DNA from: Alphaproteobacteria bacterium UBA6178
Lineage (GTDB): Bacteria > Pseudomonadota > Alphaproteobacteria > Rickettsiales > UBA3002
Assembly: GCA_002422205.1 (NCBI GenBank)
Contig: DITS01000009.1
Location: 125,211 to 189,210, forward strand
DNA length: 64,000 bases
Reading direction: 5' to 3'
The notes beneath the pieces were generated by a model that was not told the origin of the DNA, searched no databases, and saw only the letters and a list, made by a program, of their open reading frames with translations. This document shows, in pieces, positions 9,301-17,136 of the stretch (the stretch's first letter is position 1; each line of letters starts with the position of its first letter). The position numbers and the translations under genes are program-made.

Positions 9301-9786
9301 ATGGCGAAGAAATACAATTCGCGACTGATTCGTGATGACTACAGCTACTATGTTGAGCAGGTGGCGGAGTTGTTCGGAATTGATGAGGCGACGGTGCGGC
9401 GCTGGATGAAGGATGGCGGGTTGGAGCGCATCCCCAATACACGCCCTCACCTGATTCACAGCAGCAAGTTGAGACCTTTTATCGAGAAACTAGGCACGGC
9501 ACGCAAGAAGCCCTGCGCCAGCCATGAGATGTTTTGTATGCGCTGCCAGTCTCCCCGCACTCCTGCACATGCTACCGGAGCCGTCACCATTCTCGCCAAT
9601 AGGAGCGTCAGGCTCAAGGCAGCTTGCTCTGTTTGTGGGGGAGCAATGTGTCGCGCGATCAGGCAATCAGAATGGACAAAAAATCATCCGCTTGCGGTGT
9701 GTCTGAGTGACGCATCGGAAGAACATAAGGGTGTGGAACCACTGCACCGTGAATGTTCATTTCAGATGGAGGAAAATCATGACTGA
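9301..9786 (+). CDS. Helix-turn-helix protein with a zinc-binding C-terminal part
   Basis: 161 residues. The N-terminus has a helix-turn-helix of the excisionase/MerR sort (VEQVAELFGIDEATVRRWMKDGGLERI), so it probably binds DNA. The second half has cysteine pairs (CMRC, and CSVCGGAMC after ~40 residues), consistent with a zinc finger. The gene overlaps the following recombinase by 8 bp (ATGACTGA), which suggests both are made together and the HTH protein is an accessory factor of that recombinase. A longer start at 9223 would overlap alpA; ATG 9301 is preferred. Confidence 0.65.
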   Translation: MAKKYNSRLIRDDYSYYVEQVAELFGIDEATVRRWMKDGGLERIPNTRPHLIHSSKLRPFIEKLGTARKKPCASHEMFCMRCQSPRTPAHATGAVTILANRSVRLKAACSVCGGAMCRAIRQSEWTKNHPLAVCLSDASEEHKGVEPLHRECSFQMEENHD

Positions 9787-10867
9787 ATATAATGCACTCA
9801 ATGAGCGGCTGAAAAAGCAGTATGAAGACACATTGCTGCATGAGAATTACCGCGAAGTGCGAACCGCCGAAGCCGTGTGGAAGGCGATCAATCTGTTCGA
9901 GCGATATACGGGCAGAAAGGACTTCACCAGCTTTGATGCAGAGCAGGCAAAAGGCTTCAAACGTTGGCTTATAAAGCAGCAGAATGCCAAGGGCGAGTTG
10001 CTCAGCCTGTCCACGGTGCGCTCCACGCTCAAAATGCTGCGGGATTTCTTTTGCTGGTTATCTATCCACCCCAAATACATCCGCAAGATAGATGGCAGAG
10101 CGGCAGCCTATTTCCGCCTTTCCAACAATGATGAAAGGGCAGGGCGTGCCACCAAAGCATTGCCCGTCCCTACAGTGGAGCAGGTGCAGCAAATATTGTT
10201 GGCCATGCCAAATGGTACGGATATTGAAAAGCGCGATAGAGCAATCATTGCATTTATGGCGCTAACGGGTGTGCGGGATGCGGCGCTGATAAGCCTGAAA
10301 ATGAAAGACGTGGACAGGGTTAAGAGTGAGGTTTGGCAAGACCCCAAGCATGTCAAAACGAAGAATCGCAAAGCGATTTTGACATCCTTTATGCTCTTTG
10401 ACCCGCTATGGCTGGATATTGTGATGGAGTGGCTGGATCATGCGCAGCAGGTGCTCATATTGGAGCCTGATGCTCCACTTTTTCCCAAAACACAGATGCG
10501 GTGCAATCCTGATACGTTGCAATTTGAGACAGCAGGGCTTTCACGAGAGCATTGGGCAAACACCACCCCGATACGCGATATATTCAAAACGGGGTTCATG
10601 CGTGCGGGGCTGCCATACTACAATCCGCATTCATTCCGCAAGATGCTGGCTATTTGGGCGCTGGAGCACTGCACCCAGATGGAGTTTAAGGCGATCAGCG
10701 AGAATATCGGGCATGAAAATGCCATGACTACCTATAATTCCTATGCCACGCTCACTGACCATACGCGCCGGAATGTGATTAACGGGATTGGTAAAGCGCA
10801 TGGGGAGCTGAGCAATGTGCCGTCAGATGTGCTCATGCAGGAAATGCAAAAAAGAATGCAGCGGTGA
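9779..10867 (+). CDS. Second tyrosine recombinase
   Basis: 362 residues from ATG 9779, which overlaps the preceding gene. An N-terminal SAM-like core-binding domain (~20-110) precedes a catalytic domain with ALTGVRDAALISLK (catalytic Arg), HSFRKMLAIWALE (His-x-x-Arg) and GHENAMTTYNSYA (nucleophile Tyr region). It is unrelated in its N-terminus to the island integrase at 6923 and lacks the DUF4102 arm-binding domain. It could drive a smaller nested element or a rearrangement within the island. No matching att repeat was found by eye. Confidence 0.85.
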   Translation: MTEYNALNERLKKQYEDTLLHENYREVRTAEAVWKAINLFERYTGRKDFTSFDAEQAKGFKRWLIKQQNAKGELLSLSTVRSTLKMLRDFFCWLSIHPKYIRKIDGRAAAYFRLSNNDERAGRATKALPVPTVEQVQQILLAMPNGTDIEKRDRAIIAFMALTGVRDAALISLKMKDVDRVKSEVWQDPKHVKTKNRKAILTSFMLFDPLWLDIVMEWLDHAQQVLILEPDAPLFPKTQMRCNPDTLQFETAGLSREHWANTTPIRDIFKTGFMRAGLPYYNPHSFRKMLAIWALEHCTQMEFKAISENIGHENAMTTYNSYATLTDHTRRNVINGIGKAHGELSNVPSDVLMQEMQKRMQR

Positions 10868-10966
10868 GTCGAAATGCTTTCAAGTTAGCAGCATGACCAA
10901 TAGCGCTTGACCCTACGCTTACGCGGTGGCACTTTGATGGCGAGGCATGGCTTGGTAGCCGTCCTT

Positions 10967-11104
10967 GGGGCTTAAGAACCTCTCTAAATGCGGCTTGTGC
11001 GCCGTGAATGCACTCCTCGACTTTGGTCGGGGAGGCGCTGGTGTATGTCCAAGGTCTTCCTAAAGACCAGCGCGTGCCTTCATTTAGGGTATTCTTAACT
11101 CCCC
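10967..11104 (+). ncRNA. Candidate structured RNA (multi-hairpin junction)
   Basis: A long-range helix closes this region: GGGG 10967-10970 with CCCC 11101-11104, TTAAGAA 10972-10978 with TTCTTAA 11092-11098, and CTAAATG 10984-10990 with CATTTAG 11081-11087. Inside are three hairpins: CGGC/GCCG (10991-11004), the 9-bp CTCCTCGAC/GTCGGGGAG with a TTTG loop (11013-11034), and GCGCTGGT/ACCAGCGC (11035-11073, with an alternative inner GGTCTT/AAGACC). That is 18 bp of closing helix around a three-way set of stems, far more than expected by chance. It matches no RNA family I recognise. It could also act as DNA structure. Confidence 0.5.
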
Positions 11105-11131
11105 GATCACCAGTCGTTTGTCTGGTGATCG
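11104..11131 (+). other. Perfect 10-bp hairpin before the membrane-protein gene
   Basis: CGATCACCAG (11104-11113) and CTGGTGATCG (11122-11131) with an 8-nt loop. No T-tract follows, so it is not a standard terminator. It sits between the candidate structured RNA and the next start codon, and may be part of the same RNA or a 5'-UTR control element. Confidence 0.5.
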
Positions 11132-11163
11132 CTGATTGGTGAATGAAGCTAAACGAGGATCGA

Positions 11164-11526
11164 ATGCAGTATCTTCCTCCTATGGAGTTAGTAGGCTTGA
11201 TTATCCTGCACTGCGTGCTGGCCTTTGCAAATACCAAAGCAGCTGTCCAGTATAAAGGGGCTCAACCACTTATGCCCTTGCTGCTTAACATCGTCGGCAT
11301 TGGCTGCGGTATCAATCGGTATGTCTTCTTGGCGTACTATGGGTATGCTGTATCCGTTACGTATGCGGTAATTCTTTTGCTGGTAGGGCTTGTGACTCCC
11401 ATGCTGTCCGTTCGGCTGGAACGTGCGGTATTCGGCACTGTAAGAAACGCTACTTTCTGGCTATCCATGATTAGCCTTATCGTGTTGCCAGTCATCGCTG
11501 TCTATCTATGGAGCTTTATACCATGA
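11164..11526 (+). CDS. Small multi-pass membrane protein
   Basis: 120 residues from ATG 11164, chosen because GAGG lies just upstream; ATG 11143 is an in-frame alternative. About four hydrophobic segments (LVGLIILHCVLAFA, PLLLNIVGIGCGIN, YAVSVTYAVILLLVGLV, FWLSMISLIVLPVIAVYLW) predict an inner-membrane protein. No family is recognised. Its stop overlaps the start of the next gene (ATGA), so the two are coupled. It lies directly behind the structured RNA. Confidence 0.65.
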   Translation: MQYLPPMELVGLIILHCVLAFANTKAAVQYKGAQPLMPLLLNIVGIGCGINRYVFLAYYGYAVSVTYAVILLLVGLVTPMLSVRLERAVFGTVRNATFWLSMISLIVLPVIAVYLWSFIP

Positions 11527-12251
11527 GTGAAGTGATAGAGTCTGTATCACGATATGCGCTGTACGACAGTGACCGCGATATGGTTGCACGCTTGTATGAC
11601 CTGACCAGTGAGTTGTTGCGGCCTTCCTTATCGCCGCTGATGTTGTTCCGCATCGCCAAGTTACAGCTGGCACTGGCGCGGCTCCCGCATACCACCGAGG
11701 AAGCGAACCTGCGCCTGACCTTCTCACGTGAAAGCGGCGGCGAAAGTAGTCATTATAGCCTGCTTCTTGGCTTTGAAGACTTCCTGCTGGACTATATGCA
11801 CACCTCCTATGATCCTGAGTTTGGCGGCGATCATTATTCCGCAGACTATTTCATGGCCAACACCACAGGAAGCAGACGTGAAGAGGATGTGCATGAGTGG
11901 TTCTGGCAGGTGGAGACGCTGTTGGCCGATAACCCGAGATGCTGGGATATTGCTGATGACTTTGAGGGGGACAATGCTGCGATAGACTGGCATGCCGAAT
12001 ATAGTGGGACGCTGCTGAATATCCTGCCCGAGCCGGATCAGTCTGTCTTGCGCAAAGCAGAGCATTCCGCTCCGGTGATCACATTGGAGGAGTGGGATCG
12101 CATGGATCGGGGGGTATGCCCCAAATGTGGCTCGAAGCTGCCGCAGGTGAAATCGTCGCCTTGCACAAAGTGCAGTGCCACGCTCCACTTGCATGATGCG
12201 TTTACACTAGAGATACCTGCAGACTCACATATTTACAGGCCGAAAGGGTAG
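11523..12251 (+). CDS. Hypothetical acidic protein with C-terminal zinc ribbon
   Basis: 242 residues from ATG 11523, in a 4-bp overlap with the membrane-protein gene. Residues 1-190 are acidic and helical without a recognised domain. The C-terminus has two cysteine pairs, CPKCGSKLP and CTKCSATL, forming a zinc-ribbon-like module, then ends in IYRPKG. No catalytic motif is seen. The coupling suggests a soluble partner of the membrane protein. Function unknown. Confidence 0.7.
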   Translation: MSEVIESVSRYALYDSDRDMVARLYDLTSELLRPSLSPLMLFRIAKLQLALARLPHTTEEANLRLTFSRESGGESSHYSLLLGFEDFLLDYMHTSYDPEFGGDHYSADYFMANTTGSRREEDVHEWFWQVETLLADNPRCWDIADDFEGDNAAIDWHAEYSGTLLNILPEPDQSVLRKAEHSAPVITLEEWDRMDRGVCPKCGSKLPQVKSSPCTKCSATLHLHDAFTLEIPADSHIYRPKG

Positions 12252-12475
12252 CTTGGGGATTTGCCGACCAATAGATACGCTTTCAGGGAACTCATCATTT
12301 TTTCTCTGTGAACTGCAGTTGCTCTTTATATGTTTTTGCCTGCCTTTACGCTTCTGTGCCACATGCAAGCAACTCAAAATATGGGTTTTTCATACAACCT
12401 CATTCCCTACATTTCTTGTTTTTTCTCTCCCCTTCTGTATTGTAAGGCGCTATTGCACAAATAAGAGGCTGAGTA

Positions 12476-12658
12476 ATGCATAGTGACATAATGACCATGA
12501 AGGAAGTCGCAGACTACCTGAAGATCAATGACAAAACGGCCTATAAGCTCACAGCAGAAGGTAAAATTCCCGGTTTCAAAGTCGGTGGCGCATGGCGTTT
12601 CAAAAAAAGTGAGATTGATAGCTGGATCGCGCAGCAGGGAAAAAGGGAGGCAAAGTGA
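12476..12658 (+). CDS. Excisionase-type helix-turn-helix protein
   Basis: A 60-residue MerR-like HTH of the excisionase family: MTMKEVADYLKINDKTAYKL then a wing with GKIPGFKVGGAWRFKKSEID and W-I-x-x-Q. It is placed immediately before hsdM (TGATG overlap), a frequent arrangement in type I restriction operons, where it probably controls transcription of the operon. RBS AGAGG is upstream. It is unlikely to be the island's own excisionase, since alpA fills that role near int. Confidence 0.8.
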   Translation: MHSDIMTMKEVADYLKINDKTAYKLTAEGKIPGFKVGGAWRFKKSEIDSWIAQQGKREAK

Positions 12659-14229
12659 TGGCTGACACAAAAAAAGAGCAAGAACGAGCAGCGCTGCATT
12701 CCACCATTTGGCGCATCGCCAATGATATGCGCGGCAGCGTTGATGGTTGGGATTTCAAGCAATATGTTCTTGTTATCTTATTTTACCGCTTCATCTCAGA
12801 AAATCTCAGCTCTTACGTTAATGAGAAGCAAAAAGAAGCTGGCGAAAAAAATTTCAATTACGCCGCATTGAGCGATAGCGATGCGGAACGTGCTCGCGCA
12901 CTTATCTTGGAAGAAAAAGGGTTCTTCATCCACCCAAGTGAATTGTTTGAAAATGTTCGCAAACACGCCGCAGGTGATGCAAACTTGAATGAAACACTAG
13001 AAAAAGTGTTCAAAAATATCGAGGCCTCTGCTCAAGGCACGGACAGCGAAAACGATATGAAAGGCCTGTTTGATGATATTGATGTTAATAGCAACAAACT
13101 TGGCGCAACGGTCGTAAGGCGTAACGAAAAGCTGGTAAAACTGCTGAATGCCATCGGCGATCTGCCGATTGGAAATTACGATGACAACTCCATCGACCTA
13201 TTTGGTGATGCCTATGAATATCTGATGACCATGTACGCGGCTAATGCGGGCAAATCGGGTGGTGAATTCTTCACCCCCCAGGAGGTTTCCGAGCTGCTGG
13301 CACGCATTACCGTTGTTGGCAAAAAGGAAGTGAACAAGGTCTATGACCCTGCCTGCGGTTCTGGCTCACTTCTGCTAAAATTTGCTAAGGTGCTGGGCAA
13401 GGAGTGCGTGCGCAATGGCTTTTACGGGCAAGAGATCAACATCACCACCTACAACCTTTGCCGTATCAACATGTTCTTGCACGATATTAACTACGAGCAG
13501 TTTGATATTGCGCACGGTGACACACTGACCGACCCGCACCACTGGGATGATGAGCCATTTGAAGCCATCGTTTCTAATCCTCCATACTCCATCAAATGGG
13601 ATGGCGATGCCAACCCGCTAATTATCAACGATGACCGCTTCACGCCAGCCGGTGTGCTTGCGCCAAAATCAAAGGCTGATCTGGCGTTTGTGATGCACGC
13701 GCTTTCATGGCTGGCGGTCGATGGCACAGCCGCCATCGTTTCTTTCCCCGGTGCGATGTATCGCGGTGGCGCGGAGCAGAAAATCAGAAAGTATCTGGTG
13801 GATAATAACTATGTCGATGCCGTCATTCAGCTGCCAACCGATTTGTTTTTCGGCACTACCATCGCCACCTGCATTCTGGTGCTGAAAAAGAATAAGTCCG
13901 ACAGCAAGGTGCTGTTCATTGATGCCACCAATGAATTTGTGCGCGGTTCGGCCAAGAACAAGCTGAATGACGATCACATGAAGCGCATTCTGGCTTGCTA
14001 TGCCAGCCGCTCCACGGAAGAACACTACTCCCGCCTTGTGCCGCATAAAGAGATTGAGGAAAAAGAATATAACATCAGCGTCGGCACCTACGTTGCTGTG
14101 AAGGACAATCGCGAGGTGGTGGATATTACCGAGCTGAACGCCCGCATTGAAACCATCGTTGCACGGCAAAATGAGCTACGCACACAGATCGACGCCATCG
14201 TCGCAGATTTGGAGGGAAAAGCAGCATGA
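12658..14229 (+). CDS. hsdM: Type I restriction-modification methyltransferase subunit HsdM
   Basis: The N6-adenine methyltransferase subunit of a type I system; with HsdS it methylates host DNA and with HsdR it forms the restriction complex. 523 residues from ATG 12658, preceded by GGGAGG at the right distance. The N-terminal HsdM_N helical domain (~1-140) precedes the methylase domain. SAM motif I is [14 protein letters not shown] and catalytic motif IV is SNPPYSIKW. Intact and of normal length. First structural gene of the hsdM-fic-hsdS-prrC-like-hsdR operon; the next gene overlaps by 4 bp. Confidence 0.95.
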   Translation: MADTKKEQERAALHSTIWRIANDMRGSVDGWDFKQYVLVILFYRFISENLSSYVNEKQKEAGEKNFNYAALSDSDAERARALILEEKGFFIHPSELFENVRKHAAGDANLNETLEKVFKNIEASAQGTDSENDMKGLFDDIDVNSNKLGATVVRRNEKLVKLLNAIGDLPIGNYDDNSIDLFGDAYEYLMTMYAANAGKSGGEFFTPQEVSELLARITVVGKKEVNKVYDPACGSGSLLLKFAKVLGKECVRNGFYGQEINITTYNLCRINMFLHDINYEQFDIAHGDTLTDPHHWDDEPFEAIVSNPPYSIKWDGDANPLIINDDRFTPAGVLAPKSKADLAFVMHALSWLAVDGTAAIVSFPGAMYRGGAEQKIRKYLVDNNYVDAVIQLPTDLFFGTTIATCILVLKKNKSDSKVLFIDATNEFVRGSAKNKLNDDHMKRILACYASRSTEEHYSRLVPHKEIEEKEYNISVGTYVAVKDNREVVDITELNARIETIVARQNELRTQIDAIVADLEGKAA

Positions 14230-14831
14230 CCTTAGAAAACAAATTAAACATCACCAATCAGGTGGAGCTGGCTAAGGCGGAAGAAAAAATCAGCAAGCAA
14301 AAGGCCAAACAGCTTTTTGACTCCGGCGACATTGCCAAAGTTGAGGTTGGCACCTTCAAAGGGCTGGCCTTCATCCACGCCTATTTGTTTGAAGATATTT
14401 ATGACTTTGCTGGAAAAATCCGTGAGGTGAACATCGCCAAAGGCAATTTCCGCTTTGCGCCGCTGATGTATTTGCAAGCCTCGCTGGAGCATATCGACGC
14501 TATGTCACAAAGCAGCTTTGATCAGATCATCGAGAAATATGTGGAGATGAACATTGCCCACCCGTTCCGCGAAGGAAACGGACGCGCCACCCGCATCTGG
14601 CTGGATTTGATTTTGAAGAAAGAACTGAAACAGGTGGTGGATTGGAACAAGGTGGATAAAGACGAGTATCTTTCTGCCATGCAGCGCAGCGTGGTGAAAG
14701 ATGTGGAGATCAAAACCCTGCTGAAAGCAGCGCTGACAGACCAGATTGACGACCGCGCCCTGTTTATGAAGGGTATTGATGTGAGCTATTACTATGAAGG
14801 CTATAGTGAATTCAAAACCGAGGAGCTTTAG
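14226..14831 (+). CDS. Fic-domain AMP-transferase within the type I RM operon
   Basis: 201 residues. The Fic core motif [12 protein letters not shown] matches HxFx(D/E)GNGRxxR, so transfer of AMP (or another nucleotide) to a protein target is expected. The C-terminal tail has S187-YYY-E191-G192, matching the (S/T)xxxE(G/N) inhibitory helix. At the C-terminus this defines class III Fic proteins (for example Neisseria NmFic), which are self-inhibited by the Glu. Coupled by ATGA to hsdM and 2 bp before hsdS. In such operons Fic may modify an RM subunit or act as a stress-released toxin; the target is unknown. Confidence 0.88.
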   Translation: MTLENKLNITNQVELAKAEEKISKQKAKQLFDSGDIAKVEVGTFKGLAFIHAYLFEDIYDFAGKIREVNIAKGNFRFAPLMYLQASLEHIDAMSQSSFDQIIEKYVEMNIAHPFREGNGRATRIWLDLILKKELKQVVDWNKVDKDEYLSAMQRSVVKDVEIKTLLKAALTDQIDDRALFMKGIDVSYYYEGYSEFKTEEL

Positions 14832-14833
14832 CT

Positions 14834-16024
14834 ATGAGCCGAATTGACGACTTGATTAAAGAGCATTGCCCTGATGGGGTGGAGTCTGAACCATTACATA
14901 AATTTTTGGATTATTCTCAGCCTACTAAATACATCGTGGAATCTACAAAGTATGACGATAACTACTCCACGCCTGTATTAACGGCGGGTGATAGTTTTAT
15001 TCTCGGTTATACCAATGAAACCGATGGCATATATGAGGCCAGCGAAAATAGCCCTGTAATTATATTTGATGATTTCACCACATCATTTCACTGGGTTGAT
15101 TTTGATTTTAAGGTAAAAAGCTCTGCCATGAAGATGTTGACGCCTAAAGAAGGTGTGAACTTTCGATATGTTTATTATGCAATGAAAAATATTCGCTACA
15201 AGCCATCAAGCCATGCACGGCAATGGATATCAACATATTCAGAAATTGAAATTCCGAACCCACACCCTAGAATACAGCAAGAAATTGTTGACATCCTCGA
15301 TGCGTTTACCAAGCTGGAGGCGGAGCTGGAGGCGGAGCTGGAGGCGGAGCTGGAAGCACGTCGTCAGCAATACTCCCACTACCGCGACGAACTCCTCAAT
15401 TTTGATGGAAAAGATGTTGCTTGGAAGGCTCTGGATGATGTTGCCATAAAAGTTTCTTCTGGTGGCACCCCACTATCGACCCGTAAAGATTATTATGGTG
15501 GTGATATTCCGTGGCTGCGTACACAAGAAGTTATTTTTGGGGCAATCAACGACACTGAAATGCGAATCACAGAGAAGGCTGTAAAAGAAACTTCTGCTAA
15601 ATGGATACCTGCAAACTGCGTTATTATCGCAATCTCTGGGGCTACTGCAGGCCGTTCTGCGTTTAACACCATTCCACTGACCACTAATCAGCACTGTTGT
15701 AATCTGGAAGTAGACGGAAGAAAGGCGCATTGGAAATATGTATTTTATTGGGTGAGAAATGAGTATGAACGAATTAAGGCTAAAGGCCGTGGTGCACGCT
15801 CTGATCTGAATGCAGGTATTATCAAAGCACACCCCATTCCAATTCCTTTCGCTAATGACCCTAAAAAGTCCCTTGAAGAACAAGAGCGCATTGTTGGGAT
15901 TCTCGATAAATTCGATGCGTTGGTAAACGATATTTCCAGCGGCTTACCTGCCGAGATCACTGCCCGCCGCAAGCAATATGAGCATTACCGCAACCAGCTT
16001 CTAACATTCCAAGGGGCTGCTTAA
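14834..16024 (+). CDS. hsdS: Type I restriction-modification specificity subunit HsdS
   Basis: Binds the bipartite DNA target and carries HsdM. 396 residues with two target-recognition domains: TRD1 (~1-150) and TRD2 (~190-370). Each is followed by a conserved coiled-coil spacer (RRQQYSHYRDELLNF and RRKQYEHYRNQLLTF). The central spacer carries a perfect 12-bp tandem repeat giving LEAE units. HsdS TRDs are the most variable part of type I systems and define the recognised sequence, which cannot be read here. Starts at ATG 14834 after GAGGAG; its stop overlaps the next gene. Confidence 0.93.
   Translation: MSRIDDLIKEHCPDGVESEPLHKFLDYSQPTKYIVESTKYDDNYSTPVLTAGDSFILGYTNETDGIYEASENSPVIIFDDFTTSFHWVDFDFKVKSSAMKMLTPKEGVNFRYVYYAMKNIRYKPSSHARQWISTYSEIEIPNPHPRIQQEIVDILDAFTKLEAELEAELEAELEARRQQYSHYRDELLNFDGKDVAWKALDDVAIKVSSGGTPLSTRKDYYGGDIPWLRTQEVIFGAINDTEMRITEKAVKETSAKWIPANCVIIAISGATAGRSAFNTIPLTTNQHCCNLEVDGRKAHWKYVFYWVRNEYERIKAKGRGARSDLNAGIIKAHPIPIPFANDPKKSLEEQERIVGILDKFDALVNDISSGLPAEITARRKQYEHYRNQLLTFQGAA
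15314..15358 (+). repeat. 12-bp tandem repeat in the hsdS central spacer
   Basis: Three perfect copies of CTGGAGGCGGAG (15314-15325, 15326-15337, 15338-15349) and a partial fourth with two changed bases. They encode LEAE-LEAE-LEAE-LEA at the helix linking the two TRDs. In EcoR124-type HsdS, a change in the number of such 4-residue repeats shifts the spacing between the two half-sites and so changes specificity. Confidence 0.9.
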
Positions 16025-17136
16025 TGGCCAAGGGAAAATTCAAATCCATTGAAAGCGTATGCGCTCGCATAAAGAAAGATTTGGACACCCCAAATCCAAA
16101 AAAACCGGACGATACAAAAGTCTCCATTCTCTATGCATGCAATGCTTCTGGAAAAACCAGAATCTCTAAGCGATTTGCTGATCAATATGACAAGCAAGTT
16201 ATTTATTATAATGCATATACTGAAGATTTATTCAGCTGGGACAATGAAAATAATATTCTAAAAATTAATAACAACAAAGCCTGGATTTTTAGATTTATTC
16301 AGGAGCAAGATATTGATGGCGATATAGTCGATAATTTCAAAAAATTTACAGGATCAAAATTAGAGCCAACACTCGATATTACCAATAGCCAAATTACTTT
16401 TGGAATCCATACTGGCGATAATCAAGGTATTAAAAATATTAAAATATCAAGAGGCGAAGAAAGTATTTTAATATGGTCTATATTTTTTACAGTATTAGAG
16501 ACTGGGGTATCTGCCTTAAATGAAACTACCCTTGATAAAAGATTAACCAGAGATTTCGATAATATCCATTATATTGTGATTGATGATCCGGTTTCCTCAA
16601 TGGATGATACACGGATTATCACCGTAGCCCTTGAACTGGCGAGGCTGATCAAAAAATCGAAGAATCAGCTGAAGTTTTTGATCACCACTCACCATGCGCT
16701 ATTCTTTAACGTGCTGTTTACTAGCGGAAAGAATGCGGGAAACTGGGACAGAAAAAACTATATCCTCTCCAAATCAGGAGCAGAGTTTCTTCTGGAAGGC
16801 CAAGGCAGCGAATCACCCTTTGCTTATCATCATGTTGCTATGGCGGACATCGAAAAAGCAATTAAAGACAAAGACATCAAAAAATATCACTTTAACATTT
16901 TCCGTGCGCTCATGGAGAAAACAGCTAATTTCTATGGCTACGACCATTGGAAGAAATGCTTAGAAGGTGGCAAGCATAGAGAAGAATTCATAAAAATTAT
17001 CGATCATTACAGCCATAACAAGCTATCAGAGTTGGAATATCGCGACATAACAAACGATGATAAGAAAGAATTTGAAACGACATTCCGCTTTTTTATGAAA
17101 GAATTTTTCAAGCAGGAAGTAAGAACAAATGGCTAG
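16024..17136 (+). CDS. PrrC-like anticodon nuclease candidate (ABC-type ATPase)
   Basis: 370 residues. The N-terminal ABC-type ATPase has Walker A ACNASGKT (38-45), an ABC-signature-like SRGEES (142-147), Walker B IVIDDPVSSMDD (184-195) and an H-loop TTHH (221-224). The C-terminal domain has R294-x3-E298 and His at 328 and 331, matching the Arg-Glu-His triad spacing of the tRNA-Lys anticodon nuclease PrrC (R320, E324, H356). Its place between hsdS and hsdR is that of prrC in EcoprrI, where the nuclease is kept latent by the RM complex and freed when phage inhibits it. Small AAA proteins of other function cannot be excluded. AT-rich compared with hsdM. Confidence 0.6.
   Translation: MAKGKFKSIESVCARIKKDLDTPNPKKPDDTKVSILYACNASGKTRISKRFADQYDKQVIYYNAYTEDLFSWDNENNILKINNNKAWIFRFIQEQDIDGDIVDNFKKFTGSKLEPTLDITNSQITFGIHTGDNQGIKNIKISRGEESILIWSIFFTVLETGVSALNETTLDKRLTRDFDNIHYIVIDDPVSSMDDTRIITVALELARLIKKSKNQLKFLITTHHALFFNVLFTSGKNAGNWDRKNYILSKSGAEFLLEGQGSESPFAYHHVAMADIEKAIKDKDIKKYHFNIFRALMEKTANFYGYDHWKKCLEGGKHREEFIKIIDHYSHNKLSELEYRDITNDDKKEFETTFRFFMKEFFKQEVRTNG

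Noticed and set aside
10833..11237. 134-residue reverse frame over the structured element
   Set aside because: Covers the end of the recombinase and the whole palindromic region; composition follows from the stems. It would return if homologues conserve the protein.
12253..12483. 76-residue plus-strand frame before the HTH gene
   Set aside because: Phe/Leu/Cys-rich translation of a T-rich promoter region without RBS or similarity; 12252-12475 is treated as non-coding.
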